A DNA stretch of 64,000 nt, taken from NCBI RefSeq assembly GCF_009646335.1, contig NZ_WJBU01000008.1:180172-244171 (forward strand), read 5' to 3'. The notes under the pieces are model-generated. The model had not been told where the DNA came from. It did no database searches and was given only the letters and a program-made list of their open reading frames with translations. Source of the DNA: Caenimonas koreensis DSM 17982. Its GTDB lineage: Bacteria; Pseudomonadota; Gammaproteobacteria; Burkholderiales; Burkholderiaceae_C. This document shows positions 17,863-25,848 of this stretch, piece after piece (the first letter of the stretch is position 1; each line of letters begins with the position of its first letter). The translations under genes were made by a program, and so were the position numbers.

Positions 17863-18984
17863 TCATGGCAACGGAATCAACAACTTGAAGTCCGTCCGCC
17901 CTGGCACGCTGTCACATTCGATCAGGCCATGATGCTGCTGCACGAAGGTTTGCGCCAGCGTCAGCCCCAGCCCTGAACCACCCTCTCTTCCCGAAACCAA
18001 TGGAAAGAAGATGCGGTCCCTGATCGAGTCCGGTACACCGGGCCCGTTATCGATGACATGCAATTCCAGTGCCAGTCGATAGCGCTGCTTGCCGAATGTC
18101 ACTTGTCGCGCGATGCGCGTGCGAAATACCAGCTGTGCATCACCATCGGCGATGCGATCCGTCAATGCCTGGCAAGCGTTATGCGCAATGTTCAGCACCG
18201 CCTGAATCAGCTGCTCGCGGTCGCCGCGGAATTCAGGAATGGATGTGTCGTACTCGCGCACGACCTTCAGGCCGCGCGGAAACTCCGCAAGAATCAGTGA
18301 GCGGACGCGCTCGCACACTTCATGGACATTCACGTCGCCCACCACGTGCGGCCTGCGATGCGGCGCGAGCAAGCGGTCCACCAGCGTCTGCAAGCGGTCG
18401 GCCTCGTGGATGATGACGCGGGTGTATTCCTTCAGGTCCTTCGAGTCGATCTCCATCTCGAGCAACTGCGCCGCGCCGCGAATGCCACCGAGGGGATTCT
18501 TGATTTCATGCGCCAGGTTGCGGATGAGCTCCTTGTTCGCCTGCGCCTGTTCGAGCAGGCGCTCTTCACGGTCTTGCCTGGCTTGCGCTTCGAGCGGCAG
18601 CAGCTCGACGATGAATTCATCGGGGCGGTCAGTCTGGGCAACCACCACGTGCACGGGCAATGAGTCATGGCCCTGCCGCACGAGCCAGGCGTCATAGCGC
18701 AGCGCTGCAAACTCATTGCTGCTGGCGCCGCCCAGCGCGTTCTGCAGCACATGGGGCTCGGTGAAGCACTGCGTGAAGTTGGATGCCTCGATCGCGCGGC
18801 GCGAGATGCCCAGTGCATCCTCGAGCGCGGAGTTGGCAAAGATGACGGACCCATTGCCAGTGACCACGGCCACGAGTGTGGCCAACAGGTCCAGCGACTG
18901 GAATCGGGGATTGGGGGTGGGTGCCGGCTTGTTCAAGCCGACATTCTTACTTAACCCGGCTGAGCTCGCGGCGGATGCCGGCAA
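17863..18984 (-). CDS. ntrB: nitrogen regulation sensor kinase NtrB
   Basis: 373 residues. An N-terminal PAS domain (about 30-135), HisKA with the phospho-histidine H159 in NLAHEIKNPLGGIRG, and the HATPase domain with an N-box (NIAHNACQAL), DNGPGVP and GGSGLGL. It is soluble, as NtrB is, and would phosphorylate NtrC in response to PII. The ATG at 18984 lies 38 bp inside the upstream DUF4124 gene; a TTG at 18936 is a possible later start. Same-strand order is glnA, DUF4124, ntrB, ntrC. Confidence 0.96.
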   Translation of the reverse strand: MPASAASSAGLSKNVGLNKPAPTPNPRFQSLDLLATLVAVVTGNGSVIFANSALEDALGISRRAIEASNFTQCFTEPHVLQNALGGASSNEFAALRYDAWLVRQGHDSLPVHVVVAQTDRPDEFIVELLPLEAQARQDREERLLEQAQANKELIRNLAHEIKNPLGGIRGAAQLLEMEIDSKDLKEYTRVIIHEADRLQTLVDRLLAPHRRPHVVGDVNVHEVCERVRSLILAEFPRGLKVVREYDTSIPEFRGDREQLIQAVLNIAHNACQALTDRIADGDAQLVFRTRIARQVTFGKQRYRLALELHVIDNGPGVPDSIRDRIFFPLVSGREGGSGLGLTLAQTFVQQHHGLIECDSVPGRTDFKLLIPLP

Positions 18985-19456
18985 TGTCGCTCTCGTTGCG
19001 GGTCATGCTGGCCTTCAACTCGGCAATGCGATCGATGTATTTCTGGCGGTTGCGGTGCTCTGGCCCGAGCATTTCGGGCTCGCCGTTGTTGTATTCCTTG
19101 ACCAGTTCGGACTGGCGCGCCTCTGCCTTCTTGAGCTCGGCTTCGAGGATCGAACGTGCTTCAGAGTCGCGTGCTCGCTGGTCGTTGTCGTCGATGCGGG
19201 CGTTGGGTGAGTAGGGTGATTTTTCTGAGGCTGTTGCGACCTTCACACCGTTGGCGCCTGAAGGCGCGTTGCCGCTATTGGCCCGGGTGCCCTGCACGAT
19301 GGTGATGTTGCCGCCTTCCATGATCTTGCAGCCCTTGGCCTTGGCCTCTGCTGCATCGTTCGTGTAGACGTTGCCCACGCAGCGATAAATCGTCTGGGCA
19401 TGGCTGGCCGTTGCCATGGCGGCCAGGGTCAACGGGATCAACAAGTAGTGCTTCAT
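18947..19456 (-). CDS. DUF4124 secreted/periplasmic protein
   Basis: 169 residues with an Ala-rich signal peptide (cleavage likely after SHA at about residue 20), then the DUF4124 segment TIYRCVGNVYTNDAAEAKAKGCK with two cysteines that may form a disulfide. The C-terminal half (100-165) is a charged coiled coil. Function unknown. DUF4124 genes between glnA and ntrB are a common Burkholderiales arrangement. The gene overlaps the start of ntrB. Confidence 0.85.
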   Translation of the reverse strand: MKHYLLIPLTLAAMATASHAQTIYRCVGNVYTNDAAEAKAKGCKIMEGGNITIVQGTRANSGNAPSGANGVKVATASEKSPYSPNARIDDNDQRARDSEARSILEAELKKAEARQSELVKEYNNGEPEMLGPEHRNRQKYIDRIAELKASMTRNESDIAGIRRELSRVK

Positions 19457-19592
19457 GAATCAGCTCCTCGCGCCTGCGAACTGCGGAGACGGCCTGAAAG
19501 TATCGCGCAATCCTTCACAAAAGCAAATTAAGCCATTGATTTAAAAGACTAAAGCCTCTGGACGGCGTCGCTTTTTCACGCTCAGAACGACA

Positions 19593-19616
19593 AAAGGGAC
19601 CCCGGAGGGTCCCTTT
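19593..19616 (-). terminator. rho-independent terminator of glnA
   Basis: A perfect 10-bp stem, AAAGGGACCC with GGGTCCCTTT, and a 4-nt loop, followed on the minus strand by TTTTG. It begins about 20 bp after the glnA stop and isolates glnA from DUF4124-ntrBC. Confidence 0.9.
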
Positions 19617-19638
19617 CAAATGCAAACGCTGTGGTTAA

Positions 19639-21057
19639 TTACAGCGAGTAGTACATGTCGTATTCGACAGGGTGCGTTGCCATGCGGAAGCGCGTGACTT
19701 CCTGCATCTTCAGCTCGATGTAGGCATCGATCATCGTGTCGGTGAACACGCCGCCCTTGGTCAGGAAGCCGCGGCCCTTGTCGAGATAGTCGAGCGCCTG
19801 GTCGAGGCTGTGGCACACGGTCGGGATCTTCGCGTCTTCTTCGGGCGGCAGGTGGTACAGGTCCTTCGTGGCGGCTTCGCCCGGATGGATCTTGTTCTCG
19901 ACGCCGTCAAGGCCGGCCATCAGCAGCGCAGCAAAGCCGAGGTACGGGTTGCACAGCGGATCGGGGAAGCGCGCTTCAATGCGGCGGCCCTTCGGGCTGG
20001 CGACGTACGGAATGCGGATCGAGGCCGAGCGGTTCTTGGCCGAGTAAGCGAGCTTCACCGGTGCTTCGAAGCCAGGCACGAGGCGCTTGTAGCTGTTCGT
20101 GCCGGGGTTCGTGATGGCGTTCAAGGCACGTGCGTGCTTGATGATGCCGCCGATGTAGTACAGCGCGTAGTCAGACAGGCCTGCGTAGCCGTCGCCTGCG
20201 AACAGGTTCTTGCCGTCTTTCCACACGGACTGGTGCACGTGCATGCCCGAGCCGTTGTCGCCAACGATGGGCTTGGGCATGAAGGTCGCAGTCTTGCCGT
20301 AGGCATTGGCAACGTTTTGCACCACGTACTTCAGCAGGATCGTCCAGTCAGCGCGCTGCACGAGCGTGGAGAACTTGGTGCCGATTTCGTTCTGGCCCGC
20401 GCCCGCCACTTCGTGGTGGAACACTTCAACCGGAATGCCCAGCGATTCGAGGATCAGCGAGATTTCTGCGCGCAGGTCTTGCGTGCTGTCAACGGGCGGA
20501 ACCGGGAAGTAGCCGCCCTTGACAGTCGGGCGGTGGCCCTTGTTGCCGCCTTCGAGCTTGGCGCCGGTGTTCCACGGTGCTTCGTATTCCTCGATCTTGA
20601 AGAACGAGCCGGACATGTCGTTGCCCCAGCGCACGTCGTCGAAGATGAAGAATTCGGGTTCCGGTCCGAAGTAGGCCGTGTCACCCAGGCCGGAGGCCTT
20701 CAGGTAGGCCTCAGCGCGGCGGGCGATGGAGCGCGGGTCGCGGTCATAGGCCTTGCCGTCGCCCGGCTCGAGAACGTCGCACGACAGGAACAGCGTGGTT
20801 TCTTCGTAGAACGGGTCGATGTTGGCGGTGTTGGGGTCCGGCATGAGCAGCATGTCGGAGGCTTCAATACCCTTCCAGCCAGCGATCGACGAGCCGTCGA
20901 ATGCATGACCGGCGGTGAATTTGTCTTCATCAAAATGCGAGACGGGCACGGTCACGTGCTGCTCTTTGCCGCGCGTATCGGTGAAACGGAAGTCGACGAA
21001 TTTGACTTCGTTTTCTTTCACCATCTTCATGACGTCTGCGACGTTCTTGGCTGCCAT
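19639..21057 (-). CDS. glnA: glutamine synthetase type I
   Basis: 472 residues from the ATG at 21057, with CAGGAGAAAC upstream; a longer frame to 21126 has no ribosome site. The dodecameric GS-I ligates ammonia to glutamate with ATP. Seen are the DGSSIAGW segment, [15 protein letters not shown], the active-site Glu/Arg region NRSASIRIP, and the adenylylation tyrosine in DLYHLPPEE near residue 400, so activity is probably controlled by GlnE. Transcription is controlled by the sigma-54 promoter and NtrC sites just upstream. Confidence 0.98.
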   Translation of the reverse strand: MAAKNVADVMKMVKENEVKFVDFRFTDTRGKEQHVTVPVSHFDEDKFTAGHAFDGSSIAGWKGIEASDMLLMPDPNTANIDPFYEETTLFLSCDVLEPGDGKAYDRDPRSIARRAEAYLKASGLGDTAYFGPEPEFFIFDDVRWGNDMSGSFFKIEEYEAPWNTGAKLEGGNKGHRPTVKGGYFPVPPVDSTQDLRAEISLILESLGIPVEVFHHEVAGAGQNEIGTKFSTLVQRADWTILLKYVVQNVANAYGKTATFMPKPIVGDNGSGMHVHQSVWKDGKNLFAGDGYAGLSDYALYYIGGIIKHARALNAITNPGTNSYKRLVPGFEAPVKLAYSAKNRSASIRIPYVASPKGRRIEARFPDPLCNPYLGFAALLMAGLDGVENKIHPGEAATKDLYHLPPEEDAKIPTVCHSLDQALDYLDKGRGFLTKGGVFTDTMIDAYIELKMQEVTRFRMATHPVEYDMYYSL

Positions 21058-21110
21058 CAAGTTTCTCCTGGTTGGACGGTTGCTTAAATGTTCTCGACTC
21101 GATCCGGAAT

Positions 21111-21125
21111 GCAGTTTCTGTGCCA
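21111..21125 (-). promoter_or_regulatory. sigma-54 promoter of glnA
   Basis: On the minus strand, TGGCAC-N5-CTGC matches the -24/-12 consensus TGGCAC-N5-TTGC with GG and GC exactly spaced. It is 54 bp before the glnA start, giving a leader of about 40 nt. Confidence 0.88.
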
Positions 21126-21218
21126 AAGCTGGTGCATCTGGCGAGCGACAAAGCCCGGCGATTGTCCCTGAATCTGATTGCTTTTCGCTACTGCAAACTC
21201 TCGCGGCAAGATGAGCAA

Positions 21219-21262
21219 TGCACCTTTATTGTGCGTCGAAAAATAAGACCTGACTTGGTGCA
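21219..21262. promoter_or_regulatory. NtrC-binding enhancer sites of glnA
   Basis: 21219-21235 reads TGCAC-N7-GTGCG, close to the 17-bp NtrC dyad TGCAC-N7-GTGCA. A weaker second dyad, AGACC-N7-GTGCA, lies at 21246-21262, centred 27 bp away. Both are over 100 bp upstream of the sigma-54 element, the usual enhancer distance. A third half-site, TGCACCA on the minus strand at 21130-21136, abuts the -24 box and could be a low-affinity governor site. Confidence 0.75.
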
Positions 21263-21266
21263 ATTT

Positions 21267-22088
21267 TTATCGCACCAGTTCGGGGCCAAGCTTGACGTCA
21301 AAGGACTTCAGGCCCGCCAGCAGCTGCTGGTAAGCAGGCTCCACCCGCACGGGCTCGCCTTTGACGCCCAGGTCGATGTGACGCCCGTGAACCGGGTGGT
21401 CCACGCTCGGCAGGCTGAAGACTTTGACGCCCGGATGGTCGCGCTCGATGGCTTCCATCAGCGGTGTGAGCGCGGCTTCCATCGCGCCGAAAACAATCAC
21501 CGACTTCTCGATGTTGGGCTTGGCGTTGAACAGGTCCGCGTAGTAGGTCTGAAGCACCCACTCCATCATCGGCCAGGCCATCACCGGGAAACCCGGCACG
21601 AAATGCACGTCACGCACGGTGAAGCCTGGAATCTTGTTGTACGGATTGGGGATGAGCGTGCAACCCTGCGGGAACACGCCCATGTTGAGCCGATGAATGT
21701 TGTCGGGCCGATCAGGCTCGTAGGGCGTGCCCTGCTCACGCGCTACGTCCTGCATGCGCGAGCGAATGAGCGCCTGCGCCTCGGGATGCAACACGATGGG
21801 CACACCAAGCGCCTTGCCTGCGCTCTGGCGCGTGTGGTCGTCTGGCGTTGCGCCGATGCCGCCGCACGAAAACACGATGTCGCCCGAGTCGAACGCGCGC
21901 TTCAGGGTGGCCGTGAGGCGATCGGGCGAATCGCCCACGTAATCGGCCCACGACAGTTGCAGGCCGCGCGCGGCCAGCAGCTCGATGAGCTTGGGCATGT
22001 GTTTGTCGGCGCGCTTGCCCGACAGGATTTCATCGCCGACGATGATGAGGCCGATGGTGCGCGTTTCAGGTGTGGGGGAGCTGCTCAT
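21267..22088 (-). CDS. CinA-like molybdopterin-binding-domain protein
   Basis: 273 residues from the ATG at 22088; an ATG at 22115 would add nine. The MoCF/CinA N-terminal fold is seen in IGLIIVGDEILSGKRADKH, SCGGIGATPDDHTR and the VHFVPGFPVMAWPMM segment. The CinA C-terminal nicotinamide-nucleotide amidase domain is absent, so this is the short competence/damage-inducible A-like form whose role is unclear. The start lies inside the end of the EI24 gene (23 bp overlap), suggesting coupling. Confidence 0.88.
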   Translation of the reverse strand: MSSSPTPETRTIGLIIVGDEILSGKRADKHMPKLIELLAARGLQLSWADYVGDSPDRLTATLKRAFDSGDIVFSCGGIGATPDDHTRQSAGKALGVPIVLHPEAQALIRSRMQDVAREQGTPYEPDRPDNIHRLNMGVFPQGCTLIPNPYNKIPGFTVRDVHFVPGFPVMAWPMMEWVLQTYYADLFNAKPNIEKSVIVFGAMEAALTPLMEAIERDHPGVKVFSLPSVDHPVHGRHIDLGVKGEPVRVEPAYQQLLAGLKSFDVKLGPELVR

Positions 22089-22947
22089 GGATAACTTCGG
22101 GTTCTGGCGCGGCAAGTTCAGGCGCTGGCGTGGGGGCAGGCGTTGCTGCGGTTTCCCGGCGCAGCTGGTCGAGCGCGGCGAGACAGTAGTGGGCGAACCA
22201 GAGTGCCGCGAAGGCGAACACCAGCGTGTAGATCCAGATGGCCAGCGGCACGAGGAAGACGAAAAAGACGGCCGTCATCACCACGCCGGACACCCAGATC
22301 AAACCAGGCGCTGCGCCCATGTAGCCGGCAATCACGCCAATGCCCAGCAGCCAAGGGCGATGCCTGCGAAAGACGGTGCGGCGCTCATCGCTCGTCGCAT
22401 GCTCGGCGAGCGCGTCGTAGGCCATCACACGGTAAGTCAGCCAACCCCAGATGAGGGGCGGCAGGATGAGCACGAGTGGCGGCACGAGCCACAACGGCAG
22501 TGAGATCACGAGCGCAACGAGCGCCAGCAGTGTCGAGCCGAGCGACCACAGGATGCTGCGCACGAACGAGCCGCCATGCTTGCGTTCCATCTGCGGAAAG
22601 CGCCGCTCGGCCACGATGGCAGTGATGGCCGGTGCCATCAAAGCGGCGACGAGCACCAAAACAAAAACGACGATGACGGGTGTCAGCGTGAAGATCACGA
22701 TCAGCGGCGCGACGATTGTTTTCAGCCTCGACAGGCCCAGGCCCTCCAGCCACGTGAGCAGACTGCTCATCAGCTGCGACGACTCCAGCATGGCCCTGAC
22801 CCAGTCGATCGAAGGCTCCCAGAAGAAGTAGCCCAGCACGAAAAACAGCCCCACCATGATCACCAGGGGCAGGAAAGACAGCGCGATCACCCTGGGGTGC
22901 AGACAGTAGGCGACAGCCCGCCAGAACGAGTCCAGGAAAAGGCTCAT
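22066..22947 (-). CDS. EI24-domain (CysZ-like) membrane protein
   Basis: 293 residues with about five to six membrane helices (for example VIALSFLPLVIMVGLFFVLG near residue 20, PVIVVFVLVLVAALMAPAI near 90, and paired helices after 205). The EI24 family includes the sulfate permease CysZ, but sulfate transport is not supported by context. The C-terminal 40 residues are Pro/Ala/Glu-rich. It is the first gene of a two-gene unit with the CinA-like gene. Confidence 0.85.
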   Translation of the reverse strand: MSLFLDSFWRAVAYCLHPRVIALSFLPLVIMVGLFFVLGYFFWEPSIDWVRAMLESSQLMSSLLTWLEGLGLSRLKTIVAPLIVIFTLTPVIVVFVLVLVAALMAPAITAIVAERRFPQMERKHGGSFVRSILWSLGSTLLALVALVISLPLWLVPPLVLILPPLIWGWLTYRVMAYDALAEHATSDERRTVFRRHRPWLLGIGVIAGYMGAAPGLIWVSGVVMTAVFFVFLVPLAIWIYTLVFAFAALWFAHYCLAALDQLRRETAATPAPTPAPELAAPEPEVIHEQLPHT

Positions 22948-22992
22948 GCTGCGCGCCCTTGCAGCGCAGGCTGTTCACGTAACATTTGGCGG

Positions 22993-23766
22993 ATGGAACT
23001 GGTGCAGGTCAACGGCGTCAAGCTGGAAGTGGAGCGCATAGCGCCCGCGCATCAAATCGGTCTCGCGCCGATTATGTTCCTGCACGAGGGCCTGGGTTCG
23101 GTGGCCATGTGGCGCGACTGGCCAGGGCGCGTTTGCCGCGCAACGGGTCGCCCGGGCATTGTTTATTCGCGCCGCGGCTATGGCGCCTCGGACGGCGTGC
23201 CTGATGTGCGTGGTGCGGGTCGCCTGAAGGCCGACTACATGCACGTCGAAGCGCTGCAGGTGCTGCCTGAATTGCTCGACCGGCTTGGCATCGAGCGGCC
23301 TGTGCTGCTCGGGCATTCCGACGGGGGAACGATCGCACTGCTGCACGCGAGCGAAAGGCCCGTCACGGCGTGCATCGTGATGGCGCCGCACGTGATCGTT
23401 GAAGAAGAATCGATCGCGTCCATTAAACAGGCCGCCGCCACATTCGAGGGCGGGCCGCTGCGGGAGCGCCTGAAAAAATTCCACGCGGATGTCGATGTTG
23501 CTTTCTGGCAGTGGAATGACGTGTGGCTGAGCACAGCGTTTCGCGACTTCGATATTCGCAATGCCTGCCGGCGCATCGCCGCGCCTGTGCTGGCCATGCA
23601 GGGCGTCGATGATGCTTACGGAACGTTGCGGCAAATTGACGAGATAGCCCCGACGGCAGGCCCCTTCCGAAAGGAAGTGCTGCAGTCGTGCGGACACTCC
23701 CCGCATCGCGACCAGCCTGAGCTGACCTGCAGCCTCATCACTGAGTTTCTGTCGCCGCTGCCCTGA
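22993..23766 (+). CDS. alpha/beta hydrolase
   Basis: 257 residues from the ATG at 22993. The lipase elbow is GHSDGG, the oxyanion segment FLHEGLGS replaces the more usual HG, and the histidine is in SCGHSPHRDQPE. SRRGYGASDG fits the aminoacrylate/ester hydrolase subfamily. Substrate unknown. Its last 29 bp overlap the convergent rsuA-family gene, so the two 3' ends share sequence. Confidence 0.87.
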   Translation: MELVQVNGVKLEVERIAPAHQIGLAPIMFLHEGLGSVAMWRDWPGRVCRATGRPGIVYSRRGYGASDGVPDVRGAGRLKADYMHVEALQVLPELLDRLGIERPVLLGHSDGGTIALLHASERPVTACIVMAPHVIVEEESIASIKQAAATFEGGPLRERLKKFHADVDVAFWQWNDVWLSTAFRDFDIRNACRRIAAPVLAMQGVDDAYGTLRQIDEIAPTAGPFRKEVLQSCGHSPHRDQPELTCSLITEFLSPLP

Positions 23767-24490
23767 CTGGCGCGCGCAGCGCCGCCAGGGTTGCGGCGTC
23801 GAGCCAGCGCCACTGCCCCGGCGCCAGGTCGGCCGGCAAGGCCAGGGGCCCGATGCGCGAGCGATGCAGGCCCTCCACGCGATTGCCCGCCGCAGCGACC
23901 ATGCGCTTGACCTGGTGGTACTTGCCTTCCGTCAGCGTCAGGCTCAGCAGGCGTTCGCCGAGGCGCTCGCATGCGGCCGCCCGCACGGGCCTGGGGTCGT
24001 CATCGAGCACCACGCCAGCGAGCAGCCTGGCAATGAACTTGTCGTCGAACTCGTGCTTGGTCGTGACCTCGTAAACCTTCGGCACGTGGTGCCGGGGCGA
24101 ATTCATTTTGTGGATGAACTGGCCGTCGTCAGTCATGAGCAATAAACCCGTGGTGTCCTGGTCGAGGCGGCCCACCGCCTGCACGCCCACCGCACCCCCT
24201 TTTTGCGGCCGCTGCCGCAGCGGCGCAGGCAGCAATGTGTAGACGCTCGGGTATGTCGACGGCTTGGCGGAACACTCGGTGCCTGCCGGCTTGTGAAGCA
24301 TGAGGTAGGCGCGCTCGTGAAACTGCCACGGCTTGCCCTCGACTTCGAACGCGAGCCCCTCTTGCGCGAAATCCTGCTCAGGGTCGGTCACGCACTCGCC
24401 ACCAACCTTGACGAAGCCTTGCTGCACAAGGCCGATACAGATCCTGCGCGTGCCAAAGCCTTGCGAGAAAAGAATTTCCTGCAACTGCAT
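23738..24490 (-). CDS. RsuA-family ribosomal pseudouridine synthase
   Basis: 250 residues. A short N-terminal S4-like domain (residues 1-60), then the synthase domain with the catalytic Asp in GRLDQDTTGLLL, the LMLHKPAG segment, and the C-terminal LTEGKYHQVKRM. This is the RsuA/RluB/E/F group that modifies rRNA; the 250-residue length and S4 degeneracy point to 16S U516 (RsuA), but RluE-like specificity cannot be excluded. Confidence 0.9.
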   Translation of the reverse strand: MQLQEILFSQGFGTRRICIGLVQQGFVKVGGECVTDPEQDFAQEGLAFEVEGKPWQFHERAYLMLHKPAGTECSAKPSTYPSVYTLLPAPLRQRPQKGGAVGVQAVGRLDQDTTGLLLMTDDGQFIHKMNSPRHHVPKVYEVTTKHEFDDKFIARLLAGVVLDDDPRPVRAAACERLGERLLSLTLTEGKYHQVKRMVAAAGNRVEGLHRSRIGPLALPADLAPGQWRWLDAATLAALRAPVRAAATETQ

Positions 24491-24514
24491 GGAGACGATG
24501 TCAGCGGGCGACGA

Positions 24515-24817
24515 TCAACGCGCTTGGGCGTAGACGGAAATGCGTCGCTCGAGCGGTGCCAGTTCCCTGCCTACGCGATGCAGATCTTCGTAGAGCGCCA
24601 GGCGTGCGCCTGCGTCGCGCTCTACCGCTATGCGCGCGCGGATCGCATTTTTTTCGAGAGCCAGCTCGGCAATGCGCTGGTTGGCCTGCACCGCGCTCGC
24701 CTGGTCAGGCGCTGGCCGCGGCCGGGGATTGGTGGGGTCGTAGGTCCATGCGGCAGGCGGCACAACGGAGCAGCCTGCGAGCGCGGCAATGAGTGAGACG
24801 CAAAGCATGAGGCGCAT
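24515..24817 (-). CDS. small lipoprotein
   Basis: 100 residues from the ATG at 24817, with AAGGA upstream. The signal ends in a lipobox LAGC (cysteine near residue 16), so it is membrane-anchored. The mature part starts with a proline-rich stretch (SVVPPAAWTYDP, then NPRPRPAPD) and continues as one charged helix of about 60 residues. No family is recognised. It lies between rsuA and the LysR gene on the same strand. Confidence 0.7.
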   Translation of the reverse strand: MRLMLCVSLIAALAGCSVVPPAAWTYDPTNPRPRPAPDQASAVQANQRIAELALEKNAIRARIAVERDAGARLALYEDLHRVGRELAPLERRISVYAQAR

Positions 24818-24871
24818 GGCAAATCCTTGGTGGGTCACGATGTGAACGATCGTAGCGCAGCGCGCTGTGCG

Positions 24872-25750
24872 CTAACGGTCCATCAATGCTTCCAGCGCCT
24901 CGATGCGATGGCGGTGTGGCGTCGTGATGGCGTAGAAGCGCTCCTGCAAGGCAGTCGATTGGCCCACCTTCACAAGCACGCCCGCGCGCAATTCATCTTG
25001 CACCACCACCTCGGGTAACACAGCCAGCCAGCCGCTGTCACGCGCGATCAGTCGAAGCATGGCCATGTCGTCCACCTCGGCGCGCAGCCGGGGCGTTACC
25101 CCTGCCGACGCGCAGAGCCCGTCGAACTGGGCGCGCAACGCATGCCGCGGCCCGGGCAGCACGATGTCCAGGCCATCGAGGTCTTCAGGGATGCGCAGGC
25201 TCTTTGACTTCCACACAGGCGCCGGGCCTACCAGTGAGATCGACTGGCTGCCCAGGAAGCGGCAATGCAAGGGGCGGTCCGGGTCCGCGGGTACCGTTTC
25301 GTTCGCCAGCACCACATCGAGCTGGTGCTGCAGCAGGCGGGCAACCAGCCCTTCGAGCAGGCCCGATTCGAGCGTCAGCACCACCAGCGGGTCTGCCAGC
25401 AGAGGCCGTATCCAGTTCTCCTGGTAGTTGCGCGACAGCGTGGCCACACTGCCCACGCGCAGGCGGGTCACGCCTGCCGAGCGGCCTTCGAGCCGCCCCA
25501 GCATCTCCTGCCCCAGGCCGAAGATGTTCTCGGCATAGGCCAGCACCAGCTGGCCGGTGTCGGTCAATACCAGCCGGCGAGCCGCGCGGGTGAACAAGGC
25601 GCTGCCCATGCGCTCTTCCAGCAGCCGAATCTGCGCCGATACGGCTGATTGCGAGGTGTGCAGCTCCTGCGCTGCGCGCGTCAGGTGGCCCAGCTTGGCA
25701 ACGCGCCAGAAGTAGAACAGGTGATTGAAATTGAGTTGGTCCAGCCGCAT
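24872..25750 (-). CDS. LysR-family transcriptional regulator
   Basis: 292 residues. An N-terminal winged helix with HLTRAAQELHTSQSAVSAQIRLLEERMG, then a periplasmic-binding-like effector domain. The start MRLDQLNFNHLFYFWRVAKLG is NhaR-like. It is divergent from dabBA with 98 bp between starts, and LysR regulators next to dab operons are known from sulfur-oxidising autotrophs, so it probably controls dabBA in response to CO2/bicarbonate status; the ligand is inferred. Confidence 0.92.
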   Translation of the reverse strand: MRLDQLNFNHLFYFWRVAKLGHLTRAAQELHTSQSAVSAQIRLLEERMGSALFTRAARRLVLTDTGQLVLAYAENIFGLGQEMLGRLEGRSAGVTRLRVGSVATLSRNYQENWIRPLLADPLVVLTLESGLLEGLVARLLQHQLDVVLANETVPADPDRPLHCRFLGSQSISLVGPAPVWKSKSLRIPEDLDGLDIVLPGPRHALRAQFDGLCASAGVTPRLRAEVDDMAMLRLIARDSGWLAVLPEVVVQDELRAGVLVKVGQSTALQERFYAITTPHRHRIEALEALMDR

Positions 25751-25792
25751 TGTTCGTTTTTTAGTTTCAACTTCAGATTATCAATGTAATTT

Positions 25793-25808
25793 ACAGAACA
25801 AATTCTGT
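25793..25808. promoter_or_regulatory. candidate LysR operator upstream of dabB
   Basis: ACAGAA-N4-TTCTGT is a perfect dyad in the AT-rich gap between the LysR gene and dabB, matching the T-N11-A style of LysR boxes. The only clear dyad in the gap. Confidence 0.5.
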
Positions 25809-25848
25809 CTAGCACCATCGCGCCCACTGCTCCCAACCAAGGTTCGTG

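Noticed and set aside
19672..21087. Long open frame opposite glnA (471 residues)
   Set aside because: Antisense to glutamine synthetase, no ribosome site or domain.
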